Shown: positions 46,575 to 59,313 of the stretch, piece after piece | Layout: every line of letters starts with the position of its first letter | Position numbering within the stretch: the stretch's first letter is position 1 | Assembly (NCBI GenBank): GCA_023213395.1 | Contig: CM041465.1 | Coordinates: 97,533,741-97,597,740 of the forward strand | Reading direction: 5' to 3' | DNA length: 64,000 nt | Origin: Cycas panzhihuaensis | Lineage: Eukaryota; Cycadophyta | Position numbers and translations under genes: made by a program | Notes under the pieces: generated by a model | Databases searched by the model: none | What the model was told of the DNA's origin: nothing | What the model saw: the letters and a program-made list of their open reading frames with translations, nothing else

Positions 46575-46926
46575 GGCTTGCCCGTGCCCAAGCCTCCAGT
46601 CGCTGTTAGTTAGATGTACCCGCTCTACCTTGTTCGATGCTCTCTTACTTCACGTTGCACCTTGGCAACGGGGGGGGCACCCTGTTTTACTACTTATTTC
46701 AGTTTCAGGTCAATGTTTGGCGACACGTGGGCAGCCCCTACGTTGTCCTCGTCTTTGTCTCGCCTGTCCACGCGTTCCGCCATGACACTTGCCTACACCC
46801 TTGGGTCACGTGCTGCTCTTGATTACTTATATATATATATATATGTATGTGCTACTCATGTTTCTTGATTGTCAGCATTCGCCATCACATTACGCTTCTG
46901 AGTAGTGAGGCTCACGCTAAGGCGAT
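46575..46926 (+). other. Element A 3' non-coding region and eroded PPT
   Basis: No ORF. A (TA)n run lies at about 46828-46843. The bases before the LTR, GCTAAGGCGA, are only partly purine; the matching G site is AAGGAGGCAG. Confidence 0.55.
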
Positions 46927-49501
46927 GTTTCCCAGCTATTGGGAATGGACTCAAGACGCATCGACACAGGTTTGTTCAGGTATATGTTCTTACTTTTCTT
47001 ACCTATGTTAATTAAGGTGGTTTAGAGTAGTTTGATTGACATATGCCTGTCTATATGCATTTGTTTATGCCTTGATCATAATGCATGTGCCTACTGCACG
47101 CCTTCAGCCTATGACGACTCACAGCGGGGGCATTCCTCAGCAAATGCGACACCCCGTATGGCGTACAACCACTCACGATGTCTCCACAGTTTCTCAGGAT
47201 TATTTCTGCCATCTTGTTTGTTCTTGTTACAACATGCCGTTTATGTTGCAATCCGTCCTGAGTCTGGTTTAACCCTTAGTTAGGGCTCTTTGCATCATTC
47301 TGGATACTTGCCCACTGCCTGGGCCTTCCCCCCAGCTGATGTAATTCATGTTTAGTCCATGTTCTTACCTTAAAGGCTTGATTTTTCTTTCATTTTTTTT
47401 CTTTTTTAAATTCGGTGATGCTTGATGTAAACTAAGCGGTACCACAATTCTGATGATCTGTGAATTTGTAGTGATCTGTTGCTCGAAATTTAAAAAAGAG
47501 AACCACGCGATAGTTTCCGTATTTTTTCACGTAAGGCGCCACGTGGCTCAAATGCGATTGGGGCGCCTAACGCCCCCAACGTTCACTTACTGTGAACAAG
47601 AAATAAAAACCATTTTTTCATGCATTTACATCATTCTGGAGCTCATTTTTTCTAAGTTTTCTAAAGAAAAGCTCTCCACAAAAGACAAGAGAAGACACAG
47701 AAATCAAAGAGGTTCAGGCACAGCAATTGAGGAGGAAGGACAAGGCGCCACGGTGGATTTTGCAGGCCATTCTTGCCCTTACTACTCTCCACAACCAGCT
47801 CTCTTCCTTCTTGCAACTACATAAAGATTCAAGGGACTTCTTCAACCAAGAAGTTGCCCCAAAGACTTGCTTCACATCCCCAACTTCACAAAGGGCTTCC
47901 TCCATCTACTTTGCAGCTGGGAGCACTCCCGATCAGTCTTCATTAGACCTCTATTGCTGCTGTCCCTAGTGGTAGGAGGCATGCATGACCTCTCTACACA
48001 AGGTACCCCTTAGTTTTACTTGCTTTTTTGTGTTTTTCTTGCATTTCTTCTTCCTTTTACTTATATTTCCTTTGCTTTTTGCTTGCAAACTCCTTGGACA
48101 TACTTGCATGTCTCTTATATTCATTGTCAAGCATTCTACCCCTTCTTTTCCCTTTGCTTTTACTCCTTGAATGAAAGTAGCTACCATTGGCCACAGCCGC
48201 CCCTTAGTGCTACCTTGACCTGAATCCATTTTCCCAGTTTTCTCTTGGGATTTCCTCATTTTCTCCAAGTCTTCTTCCATTCTTTCCTCAGTCAGCTAGA
48301 GTAAGGGAGCATACACGAGGATTTGAGGGAGATAGGCGGGGTTTCGTCCCCCATTATCGTCCTTCTCCCCAAGGGTTCCGTCCCTTGTCCTCTTCCCCTT
48401 ACCATACACGCTGTCCTAAGGAACGGGTCGAAGGAGTTTAGGAGATTGTGTCAAGGTGTCCAGACCGGTTTGAGACGACCCGTGTCCACCTTTGTTACCA
48501 CCCGGCATTCCTTTCCCAGGCCCCTTTGGAGACCTCTCGTCGGTGAGTTAGCCATCCCGAGGCTATACTCAGTTCCACTTCGTGTGTTTGTGGCACTTGG
48601 TAGTGTAGAAGTACCTCATATGCTCTCGTTTCCGTTTTGCTACACTTTGACATATAGCTTAGTTTGATTAGCTAAGTTGATTTCAGTTTGCAGTTCATAC
48701 ACATATATCTCTTTGTATATTTTGTAGACTCTCCCTCGAGAGGAAGGTACTCTTTGTGTTCTCTTGCAGGATCGCATCGGTGGAGGTAGCGTGGAGGCGA
48801 ACCCATTCTTGGGTTAGCTCACTCATGGTACTTTCTCTCCTTTAGTTTTGCATTTCCTTTTTGTCCTTTCATTTCATTTGATTTCGCATGCTCACGGGGA
48901 GGTAAGTGAACCCCCTTGTCACCGTCAATCGGCGTTGCATGTGTGGAGGAAAGAGGAAAGGAGCGCAACCGGGAAGGAGAATCCACACTTCAACCTCAAC
49001 TTCAGGATCCAGGTATTCCTCGCGTTTCCTTTGTTCTTCCCTTTTATATCATTCTTGCTTTTTCGTACGTGCTTGATAAGTAAAGGATAAGGAAACACAA
49101 AGGAAAAAGGAAATAGTCTTTCATTTTACATTTACTTTCCTGTACCGTTTCTTTTGCTTTGCATAACATAGGGATAGAAGACCCGTTTACGTTGCATCCC
49201 CCAACCACACTTTACTTTACACCTGTCGCACGTTGATTTTGTTGCCCTCTCATTGCCTTCTCATTACCTTGAGAAGCCGCAACGCGCGAGGTTTCCCTCT
49301 CCTTCCCGGCCATCCGAAGGGTAGGAAGGCCTCGTATTTGCACGGCTACCTGGAAGCAACCAGGTACCTTGCAGTCCCCGAACCCGCGCTCCGGCGCATG
49401 AACGTCCTACGAGGTGAGATCCTCGCTGTCTAGCCCAGCCAGTGTTGTGTTTTGTATCCCTTTGCTAGACGTAGGATCACCGCCCCGCGGAGAGCGTTTC
49501 A
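46927..49501 (+). repeat. Element A 3' LTR
   Basis: 2575 bp, starts TGTTTCCCAGCTATTGGGAATG and ends GAGCGTTTCA. It is followed by the TSD TATGG at 49502-49506, which is also the first half of the PBS of H. Confidence 0.93.
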
Positions 49502-49512
49502 TATGGTCACCA
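49502..49512 (-). other. Element H PBS, outer half
   Basis: The minus strand reads TGGTGACCATA, six bases after the H 5' LTR. It matches the start of the A and B PBS (TGGCGACCATA) with one C-to-T change. Its continuation is at 18458. Confidence 0.8.
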
Positions 49513-49518
49513 AAAAGA

Positions 49519-51956
49519 TGGTATCTTCTTGGGTGGACCTAACTAAATATCTCTCAATCAATCGGGTGTTTCCTTTATGCTAATCGGAATTGAGAGATAT
49601 AAGTTTCAAGAATACCTAAGTAACCACCTTTGCCCAACTCCTAAGAAGGAGTCTTCACCTAATTATGTCATCTAATGAGATATGGAACAAGAATATGATG
49701 AAAGACTTGGATCTAAGGGGGTGGTATGATCCACTAACCTATACAACTGGGTGAAGGAGTTCTAGCTTTGGAACTACTCTAACAATATTTTCAATATCCT
49801 TCCTAGACTCCTTTCATATGATCTTTTCAACTTTTCAAGTTTTGTTTAGATATAGGAAAGGATAAGTAAATAGAAGAATTGTCTTTCTTATTTGTTTCTT
49901 TTCTTCTTTTTGGTGTTCACTTTGCTTTCTTTTTTATTTTGTTCTTCTCTTCTTCTTTTTTTTGTCTTTTATTTTATTTATTTATTTTTTTGGTGTTATA
50001 CTTAACAAAATGAATCTAGGCAATCTATAAAACTAAAAGGCCTACTTTATCTTTAATCAATAAGGGAAAAACCTAGAACTAGATGCATACAATGTATTTT
50101 TTTATGTCATTTTTTTTTTTGCTTTAAAGATAAGAGATATAAGTGTAAAAATAAAATTATCCTTCTAAATTCAATATATACACCTTACAATGAAAAGAAA
50201 GATACTTATAGGAAATGCAACACATACAATATAATTATTTATGCAAGTTTTCAAAGAAATTGACAACATGTAATACTAGTTGAAAGGTTTCATCTTGCAC
50301 ACATGCAACTGTTTCTTTAAATGAATGATATATAATGCAAAAAAGAAAAATCTCAAAAAGATGTTACTACTATTTTAAATGATTTTTTAGACTTATGAGG
50401 TTATATACAAATAATAAATCCGAATAACAACCCTCATACAAGATAATAATTTTAAATATTCTATCTTGATTCGAGTAAGAAAGGCTCCAAAAAGATCTTT
50501 AAACCTTTAACAATCTAAAAAATCAAATATATACTCACTATTCAATACTTTAAAGATTTTTTCTTTTTTTTTTTTTGTGGAGAAGAGAAAGTAAACTCAA
50601 AAGTGAAATCAAGCAAACAACCAAACTGTGAGATTAAAATTTCTTTCCTATTACAAGAATTTATCTTAGAATGGCTATTTTTCTTTCAACTAATTAATAT
50701 TTCCCAATGATTTCCTTTAAAATAGATGAATAAAGAGGAACAACAAATAGGAAGGGCTAAACCATAGCCAAACAAAGCCAAAAGACATGGCAAATTGTTT
50801 GAAATATAAACTATTACACAAAAATAGGAAGGGGTAGTTATGTAAGTGGTGGAGAGATGAGCATGCTCCACCTTAGTCTATCCCCTATAAACCCAACAAA
50901 GGGCTAACCTTTCAGTAAGTATTTCAAGCCCACAAAATGTATATAAAATCCCAAAATAATCATCCAAAATAAAGAGAAAGTTCTAAGTTAAAACAATATT
51001 TAGAAATACTATGAGATAAACAAAAACTACATAGGATAGACCTTACCCATTTAGAAGAAGTTTGAAGCTAGAAACTTTGAGAAAATCCATAAAAAATAAA
51101 GATAAAACCATTAATATTTGAATATTAGTAGAGGATGAAGTCACAACATCAAAATCCTTCCTCAATTTCACCTATAAACCTGTTTAAAATCCAAGTTTCA
51201 GTCATAATAGTAGTAGTCCTAAAAAAAATCTCAAAAAATACTAAGAAATCCATAAAAAACTTGAGTAATTCTTAATCCCACTCACAATTCTGAATGACAA
51301 AACCCTCTTCATCATTTTTGGGCATTGAAGAGATAAGATTCCACCAAATCCAGATGATAGCATGCAAAATTCTAGTGTATTGGTTGTGTTTTGCATGTGT
51401 GACAGTCAAAATCATGATCGGTTACATTTTTGGACCTACAAAAATACAATTTTACTCTAAAAACATGATTGGTCATGATTTTGGCAACATCAAAAATGTG
51501 ATTAATGTGAAAGTAAATTTTAACTTTAAAAAAATTAAAAAATAATCTTTAAATATAAATTGAAGTATAAATGACTTTATAAATAAGCAAAGAGGCCCAA
51601 ATTAAGGTAAAAATTCTAAATACAAGCCAAAAAAATGATTAAAAATGAGAAAATATTTGGGTTAAATCAAGAATAAAATGCAAAAATAACAAATTTTAAA
51701 GGATGCATTAGGTTAAATTTATCATGAAGAGAAACATTTAGTGTTATAGTCTTAGTCATCAATAGGTGATAGTAAAGTATAGATCACATCATCATTCATC
51801 ATAAGTCATTAAGTAAAATCCATACATTTCTTCATCAAAACATGGCCTAACTCATAATCAAATAAATCTATCATTCATTCTTTTTTTTTATGAAACCATA
51901 TAAAAAACATGTCAAAAATCATAAATATAAACCAAAGGCCAGGTTTTGGTGAAACA
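49519..51956 (-). repeat. Element H 5' LTR (right copy)
   Basis: 2438 bp, starts TGTTTCACCAAAACCTGGCC and ends GAAGATACCA on the minus strand. It aligns with 405-2464 plus 7777-8130. It is CpG-poor, with T-rich tracts near 49880-49990 and 50560-50580. No coding potential. Confidence 0.85.
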
Positions 51957-51961
51957 TATTA
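51957..51961. repeat. Right target-site duplication of element H (TATTA)
   Basis: Pairs with TATTG at 400-404. Confidence 0.75.
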
Positions 51962-52690
51962 TACCTGTCACTCAGAAGAACATGACTATTAGAATTTGTA
52001 TTGACTTTAGAGACATCAATAATGCATATCCTAAAGATAACTATCCCCTTCATTTCATTGATTAAATCATTGATTATACTTCTAGTTTTGAGGTTATGTC
52101 CTTAATAGATGGCTTCTCTAGATATAACCAAATTCAAATATCTCTTGAGGATTGCCACAAAATAGCCTTCATCACTCCTTATAGAAAATTTTCTTATAAA
52201 TCCATGCCCTTTAGTTTGAAGAATATTAGAGCTACCTACCAAAGGGCTATGTAGTTTATATTCTATGACCTAATTAATAGGATTCTTAAGGTCTTTGTGG
52301 ATGATATTATGAGCCTTTCCTAAAAATGTATCGATCACCTTGTAAACCTTAGGGCCATTTTTATGAGATGCTGTAAATACCATGGCAGCCTAAATTTGCT
52401 TAAGTACATCTTCATAGTAATAGTTGGAAAACTCTTAGGGTTCCTTATTTCTAAATAAGGAATTCAAGTTGATATTGATAAGGTCAAAGTAATAGTTAAA
52501 ATGTCTCCCCCAAGAATGCAATGACAAGTCAAGTCTTTCGTAGGGAGACTACGTTTCTTGAGGTGTTTCTTGGCAAACTTTGCCATTAACACCAAGCTTT
52601 TAACCAACCTACTCAAGAAAGGGACCCCTTTTGTTTAGTCCCTTAAGGTCCAAGAGGCCTTCTAAGGGCTCACTTGTTCCCTCTTTAGCT
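51962..52690 (+). pseudogene. Element G: decayed RT and start of Ty3-type RNase H
   Basis: Resumes the pol reading left at 404. TIRICIDFRDINNAYPKDNYPL, then SLIDGFSRYNQIQI, YKSMPFSLKN and the active site VFVDDIM near 52291-52311 match RT of A. The RNase H upstream stretch (TNLLKKGTPFV) is at about 52600-52630. Stops are mostly TAA/TAG. The match to A ends near 52690, before the RNase H core. Confidence 0.85.
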
Positions 52691-53155
52691 TCTCGATAGT
52701 ATTTTTCTCACCTTTTTATGTGTAATATTGATGGTTTCTACCTTTCTTTAAGGAAGTCTTTTTACCCCCAAACTCACTTATTCAAAACCCTATCAATGCC
52801 TATACTCCTTAGTTTTGTATCGATGCACTAATCTCTTATTTTATAGTTATATTAGCCCTCTTTATTGCCTAACAAACTCTTGCTCTCTTTTTTTAGCCTT
52901 CTATTAGTTTTTAATAAACCTTAGGCCTGGTAGATGAGTTCCTTATGCCATCACCTATCCCTCCCATGGGGTAACCCTTTACAAGCCTCATTATCGAGCC
53001 ATAGGTCTCTCCAATCCTCTTGTGGAGTAGTTTTTATGTCATTTTGACCTTCAAAACTCATTGTTCTTCACTTAAGATTTTTTAGTTTTTGTATTTTTCC
53101 CCATGAAGGGGCAATATTTATCTATCTTTTAAAGTTATAGTCATCATCCTTCTCC
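52691..53155 (+). other. Element G: deletion zone, region upstream of aRH
   Basis: RNase H core, INT and the antisense gene expected from A are absent. The remaining sequence weakly resembles the conserved block 45628-46151 of A. No ORF is supported. Confidence 0.55.
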
Positions 53156-53565
53156 ATGGCCTTACTCATCTACATTAATAGAGGAAGTCATGACAACCCA
53201 AGGCCCTCTATTATAGCTTAGATTATTTGTGATCCTTCTAGATATACCCTCATGCATTGTAGGATCTATTTACTTGAAACCACAAATAACAAAGCATAGT
53301 ATATGGCTATCATCAAGGCCCTAACTAACATGCTTTGTCTCCATGGTGGCCATGTTAACTTGCATTCTGACTCCTAAATCATAGTATCTTAGTTGACCTA
53401 GGTTTACTGAGTGTTTTGCCCTAGGTTGAGATCTTTAGCTATGGCATATAGATCCCTATTGGATCATTTCTCCTTTATCAGCATTTAGTATGTCCCTCAT
53501 GACTAAAATGTTGAAGTCAATAGCCTGGTTAACCTCATCCTTAAGCGTTGCTTATAACTTACAGA
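53156..53565 (+). pseudogene. Element G: decayed second RNase H (aRH)
   Basis: It aligns with aRH of A over its length. Recognisable are GGAAGTCATGACAACCCAAGG (GSRGNPRP), ACCACAAATAACAAAGCA (TNNEAE with the Glu altered), CATTCTGACTCCTAAATCATAG (DSQ region) and AATGTTGAAGTCAATAGCCT (LNAEADSL region). Several stops. It shows that G belonged to the same lineage with aRH in the same place. Confidence 0.75.
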
Positions 53566-54070
53566 TGACTCCCTTTTGAACCAATGGGCTCCCCAAAAAA
53601 AATGGCCTTAGGGGGTAGCCTCCCCCTCTTCCTTCACCTTTAAAAGTAGCTACTAATAAGGCAAAACTATGGTAATTGAGACCTCTATCCACTTAACTCT
53701 TACCTTTAATTGGTATGATGAGGCATCCCCTCATCTCCCCAAAGGTTTCCTTGGGCTTTCAATCTCTATTTTAGGGTTATGCCACCTACTTAGTATGTTA
53801 CTAGGGCACCCCCCTTGGTCATTGCCTTTCTCTTTTGCCTACACATGCTTAGGATCCATGGCCACCTACCTTGGAATTAATTCTATTATATGTCCATCAC
53901 CCTCCTTAACTTGTGCCTCTTAATCATGCACCTATTGTGACACTCCTTACCCTTTTGTGATCCACATACATTTGACTCCTAGTTTTTATACATATTAATG
54001 GTATTTATGTTGGTAATATTTACCATCATCACAACTTTAAAGTGATGAAGTTCCACTACTAAGGAGGCAG
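53566..54070 (+). other. Element G 3' non-coding region and PPT
   Basis: No gene. AAGGAGGCAG at 54061-54070 directly precedes the LTR and is a fair polypurine tract. An 84-codon ORF at 53669-53923 has no recognised match. Confidence 0.6.
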
Positions 54071-56550
54071 TGTTTCCAAGCTACTAAGAATGGATCAATA
54101 GATGATGACACATAGGTAAGTGAAGGTATGAATTTCTCCCTTCACTTGCAACTTTAGAGCTATATTATTGAGATTAATATGGTGTTTTAATGTGTGTTTG
54201 ATGTATGTTTAGTTTACATATCTCCTCCTTTACACTAATGATGATTAGGACTCTAATCTGATGGCCCTAGAGCCCCTCATCATGGCCTTATAGCTAGTGA
54301 GGTGACCTCTCTATTATCCCTATAACTTTATTTATGTTAGTTTTCTAACCTATGGCCACTTCTTTGGCTTTGTTTTCTACTTTGACTGCATATGGTCTAT
54401 TATTTGGTGACCTTAGGATCAATTTGCAATAGCTAAGAATGATTATATATAGCTTTAAGGTTAGTTTTTGGTAAAATATTATAATACTATATTATTTTTT
54501 GCTAATAAATATAATACCATAGAGTATTTTGTGGTACCATAGATAGGTTTATGATATTAGAGAAAACTCCATAGTATGACTATTACAATAATTAACTATG
54601 ACTAGCAACATTTAAATTAAGCATTTATTACCTCCCTATTAAACTTAGTAGGCTATGGTAGGCCCAGGTCAATCTACAATTATAAAAGGAGGCCTCTCAA
54701 ACCATTAAACTATAATTTTTTTAAATTTAGGATGGATTTGTTTGAATGAAACTATGGTAAGTCCATGGTTTCTTGGTGATAGTTTCTCACATGAAACCAG
54801 CACCCTAACACCATTAACTCTTATATAAAATCCCTTATTTTTTAGGAGGAGGGGTCCAAATTTTGATTAGCTTGGTTCTACATTCTCATTCTTGGGATTT
54901 AACCCTATAGAATACTCTCATTCTTGGTTATATTCTCTTAAGGATTGATGATACACAGTGATTTAGAATATCATTCTTGACTCATTCTTAGAGACATTCT
55001 TCTCTTAGCTCCTCATTTAGAGGATTTTCATTCTATTCTCTATAATCACATAGTGATGCAATAGGGATTTACTAGATTTAGCTTGAAGCACCAAGGAATT
55101 ACTACTATGTCATCGAAAGAGGACTTGAAAATAGGCCACCAATAATCTCAAAGAGGTTTGATGAGGTTCATTTAGGTAGTCATTAGCTCTAATTCACCCC
55201 TCACTCTTGGGTAATCCCCCTCCTTGATGCATGGTATTGGATCTTTCCTTGTATATACTCTTTACTTCTCTATTGTGGGCCATGTTGCCTTATGTTGAAA
55301 TGGTTTTACACTAGTAATTACTTTGATACTCCTAATTGCTTCTTAAATGATAGTGTCAAGAACTTGTTGCTATATTTTCACCTTTCTTTCCATGATTATT
55401 TACTATGTTGTAGTGATTTTGGAGGGTTTCCCTTGGCCCAACCAAGGAAACCACTTATAGTGGGGAGGCTAGTGCCATCTTAAGGCCTCTCTCATCTCCA
55501 TTTTCTATATTTCATGCTTTTCTCACACTTTATCTCTTTATGGTGAATGTTTATACTTGCATGTCTTACATGCATTCTCTTGGTAATCATTGAAGATAAT
55601 ATTGTGGATTGTATTGTAAATATTATTTATTTTAGGAAACTTTTTAACTTGCATTTAAGTTAGAGATCAAGTTTCCTAAGGTATTCCAAAAGATCTAAAG
55701 GTGGACTACACCTTCCAAGGTGATCACTCTTTGCATTTCACTCATTTCTTAGATTTGTCATTTCCGCTATTTATATTTTGTTTCTAGTTTAGTTTGGGAT
55801 AGGTAAATGGAGCCCCTCACTTCACAACACTATGGTAAAAGAGAGGTTTCAATATGAATTCAAGGAAAATAAATTATTACCAACCACCTTAGTTGTGGGT
55901 ACATTCTCCATCTTCCTTTTTTTATTCCCTTTTTGTCTTATGTAGGTTTTTGCTCTTATATCTTTCTTTGGTTGCATAATTTCTTATCATTAACCCTAGA
56001 GGAAAATAAGGAAAATAAATAAAGAGAAGGGAAAGTATAGAGGGGAAGTAAAAAGAACGAATTAAAAAGAGGTAAAAACTAATACAAATAGGGGACTAGC
56101 AAAAGAGAAAAGTGAACAAAGAAATAAGAATAGTTTATCATAATTTCTTTGTCCCCCTTACTTTCTTTTTTTATTACATATATTTACTACCCCTTTTTTT
56201 TCTTTTTTTTCTCAAAAGAAAGTAAAGAAGAAGAGAAAAAAGAGAGAACAAAGGAAGAAGGAGAGAGAGAATTTCATAGTTTTATTGTCCTTTAAATCCC
56301 CCTTTATCCTCCATTTCTTCTTAGTTTGCTTTGAATTAAGAAAATGTTGCAAAAAGGAAAAGAATAAAAGATAGGATAAAGAGAATAGGGTTTGGTATAT
56401 TTACACTTTGCTTTTCACATTACTTAGTTACTTTCTTTACTTTTATAATAGGTATACAAACAACCTACATTAAGAAGGAACTTCTCAAGTAATATACACA
56501 ACCACCTCCTAAATCAAAACAAGGTAAGGCAATAATCCAAGCCCATCTAC
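54071..56550 (+). repeat. Element G 3' LTR, decayed (right end approximate)
   Basis: It starts TGTTTCCAAGCTACTAAGAATG, matching the LTR start of A (TGTTTCCCAGCTATTGGGAATG) with transitions only apart from one change. Further traces of the A LTR include the GGGATAGGTAAATGGAGCCCC block near 55798. The right end cannot be fixed; the length is set by analogy with the 2.5-kb LTR of A. Confidence 0.6.
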
Positions 56551-56904
56551 TTTCTTCATCTATCCTCTCTAACATACCCTCTCCCTAAAAGGAGATCTTC
56601 TTGACCATCTACCATAAGAGGATAAAAGAAGCCTTTGCTTAGGCAACCTAATAACCTGAGAAAGCCAAGCCACCTATATCTCAAAGGCTTATTTACCATA
56701 AAAATCAAAATCCTACATATGAAGAAGGGAACACATGTTATTCGAGTCTCAAATCCATGCCCAAGAGATGCATAGATTCCCTTCATGGGTAAACAAAAGC
56801 TTCACCACACCTGTTTACACCCCTACACCCTAGGCTTATCACCCATAGTTGTAAAGCTATCTCTTGTTACCCCTAATAGGCATGTCTTAGGTGCATTTGA
56901 AAAA
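56551..56904. other. No recognisable feature (border between G LTR and element D)
   Basis: AT-rich; may contain the end of the G LTR. Nothing can be supported. Confidence 0.4.
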
Positions 56905-59040
56905 CTTTCCATTGATGTTTTGGGTAGAGTATATGGTAACTAATATTTATATTCTAAATAGGGTACCCACTAAAGTAGTTCAAAGCATGACCCCTAAAGA
57001 GAAATAAACTAGTTATAAACCTATTATTATCCATTTAAAAACTTTTAGGTGTATTAAATATATGTACATCTTAGAAAAAAATCATAAAATGTTAGATCAT
57101 AAGAGTTTGAAGTATTATTTTATGGGATATTAATATTAAAACAAAGCTTGTAGACTATGGGATTCATAGGGGAGAAAAATTATGATTAGGTAAGATATTA
57201 AATTTGATGTGGTATCAACATATCATACTAACAAATAATTAGAAGAGCCTTTTCATCCCCCACTATTTCTATTCTCATATTTGTTAGTTGAAGAAGATGA
57301 TGAGCCAGCTGGTGGAATTCAAGAGGAAGCTAAATGAAGTAGAGAGAGTAATAGTAAGGAGCCATCACATGTAGAAGTACCTCTAGCACTAGGTCCTTCT
57401 ATACCATTATGGATAAGGAAGATAATTGAGGATTCCAAAGTGGTGATACATACCTTTGCTAATGAGAGGAGAATAAGAAGTTAACATGGTAGTTGAACTT
57501 TATCGGTAGACATTAACAACTCCAGTGATCCTAATTCATATGATGAAATAAAAGGTGATCCATGATAGAGAGTTACAATAGTAGAGGAGTATGGTTTGCT
57601 CATAAGGAATGACACATGGGATTTGGTTCTACTCCCTACTATGAAGAACCTTATTAGATACAAGTGGATCTACAAGGCTAAGTTTCACTCTAATAAAGAG
57701 GTGGATAAGTATAAGACTAGTCTTGTCACTCAAGGATTTAAGTAAAAGGAATGAATTGATTATGGGGAGACATTTTCACCAAACTCTAAGATACTAATGG
57801 TCTAGGTAATCATTTCCTTAGCAATTGTATATGGTTAGGAGTTATACTAGATGGATGTCAAGTCTATATTTCTTAATGGGGATCTAAATGAGGAGTTTCT
57901 ATATCATAGGCTCTGGGTTTTATTAAGAAAGACTTAGAGCATCTTATATGCCATTTGAAGAAATCACTCTATAGCCTAAAATAAATACCTCATGCTTGGT
58001 ATGAGAAGATTAATGCTAAGTTGAAAGCTAAAGGATTTGTTATTTTAGATCTAATTTATATCTATAAAAGAGTGGGACCTTAATATTAGCTATTGTATTA
58101 TATGTAGATGATTTACTCATTGAAGGTAACTATTATAGGAGTTAAGTCTAATTTTGGAGCTTCTTTTGATATGGCATACCTTAGAGAGTTTCACTATTTA
58201 TTGGGTATTTAAATTAGGTAAATGGAATACTAGATTATATTGTTATAGGCATAGTATGTGAAGAACATACTGGAGAAGTTTGGGAAGTAAACTTCCAAGC
58301 TAGTTACAATACCATATGCTAAAGGCATAAGACTATATAAAGATATGGCCAAATCCTTTGTACATAGAACAAAGTACTATCAGTTGGTAGTGAGTATGAT
58401 CTATTTAACCCATACCAAACTAGATATTTCCTATACTATTGGATTAGTTTCTCGATATATGAAAAATCCTTAAGAATCACATTGGATTGTAACTAAGTAG
58501 ATTTTGGAATACTTGAAGGGGACACTCATTTTTAGTCTTAAATACCATTATGGTAAGGAGATAAGTTATATAACTACACTGATGTTGATTAGGAAGGAGA
58601 CTAACTATTAGAAGTCCATTATTTATACATCTTTGGTGTTGGTAATGGATTTGCTTCATGGCAATAAAAGAAGCAACAAATAATGGCATTATCTTCTACA
58701 AAGGTAAAATATAAATGACTCAATACTAATGCAAAAGAAGTTGTATGGTTGTAATGTCTCTTGGAAGTTCTTGGAGTTTCAAATAGGCATATGATTATTT
58801 CATCAATAATTAGAGTACTATTTTCTTATCAAAGAATCATGAGTTTCATGCTTGTACAGAGCATATAGAGATATAGGACCACTATATCTGTGAACAGATC
58901 AAGACACAAAATCTATAGGTCAACTATTATCTAAGTGAATATCAACTTGCAGATGTCTTCACCAAAGTGTTTACTAAAAATGAATATATAAAGTTATGTA
59001 CTGGATTAGGACTCATAGATGTTATTCTTGAGAGGGGATA
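56905..59040 (+). pseudogene. Element D: decayed Ty1/Copia pol (integrase end, RT, RNase H)
   Basis: It begins with the integrase end motif NRVPTKVVQSMTPKE near 56960. RT follows with NDTWDLVLLP and YKWIYKAKFHSNKEVDKYK near 57607-57715, DYGETFSPNSK near 57757, MDVKSIFLNGDLNEE near 57850 and an intact LYVDDLL active site at about 58095-58115. RNase H ends with YHLADVFTK-like YQLADVFTKVFTK near 58940. Frameshifts and stops are frequent, and gag and protease are missing. It is a different family from C. Confidence 0.82.
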
Positions 59041-59125
59041 TATCAATAAGGATAAAGAAATAGGATAGCCTTAGCTTTTATAATAATACAATTATTGTAG
59101 GTTATAAGTTTTTCATATTCATATT

Positions 59126-59134
59126 AAGGGGGGA
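59126..59134 (+). other. Element D polypurine tract
   Basis: AAGGGGGGA just before an LTR-like stretch, about 85 bp after the pol end. Confidence 0.6.
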
Positions 59135-59263
59135 TATCAACATGGCAGTTGTTTATTAAGCTATTGGTTAATGTTAATGTGGTGGTTTAACTTAATTGTG
59201 ATTAAAGAAATGGTGCAAGTTATGTGGAGGGTTACAACCTTTATCTATTGACACCTCTTAGAA

Positions 59264-59313
<50 letters not shown>

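Larger units (their letters stand above)
18459..49501 (+). mobile_element. Element A: Tat-like Ty3/Gypsy LTR retrotransposon with aRH and antisense gene (B nested)
   Basis: LTRs at 18459-21024 (2566 bp) and 46927-49501 (2575 bp) start TGTTTCCC and end CGTTTCA, with TSD TATGG at both ends. PBS, gag, AP, RT, RNase H, INT, an antisense multi-exon gene and an aRH ORF follow in that order. Net of element B (21150-35677) it is about 16.5 kb. INT after RT is the Ty3/Gypsy order. An extra RNase H and an antisense ORF place it in the Tat lineage. gag-pol has several stops and two or more frameshifts, so it is not autonomous as read. It is GC- and CpG-rich compared with the flanks. Confidence 0.92.
405..51956 (-). 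mobile_element. Element H: Tat-like Ty3/Gypsy LTR retrotransposon, minus strand, carrying nested A, B and C
   Basis: H is bounded by two diverged 2.4-kb LTRs (405-8130 interrupted by C, and 49519-51956). Read on the minus strand the LTR starts TGTTTCAC and ends ACACCA/ATACCA. The 5' LTR is the right one: next to it on the minus strand lies TGGTGACCATA, a PBS related to those of A and B. Next to the left LTR lies a purine tract. Internal order on the minus strand is gag (from 18420), AP, linker and pre-RT motif (to about 14080), then about 6 kb without recognisable RT or INT, with an antisense gene-like stretch and tandem repeats near the 3' end. Net of inserts it is about 15.2 kb. LTR divergence and many stops show it is old and dead. 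Confidence 0.82.

Noticed and set aside
55292-55483. 63-codon ORF in the decayed LTR of G
   Set aside because: Isolated, inside an LTR remnant, no similarity recognised.
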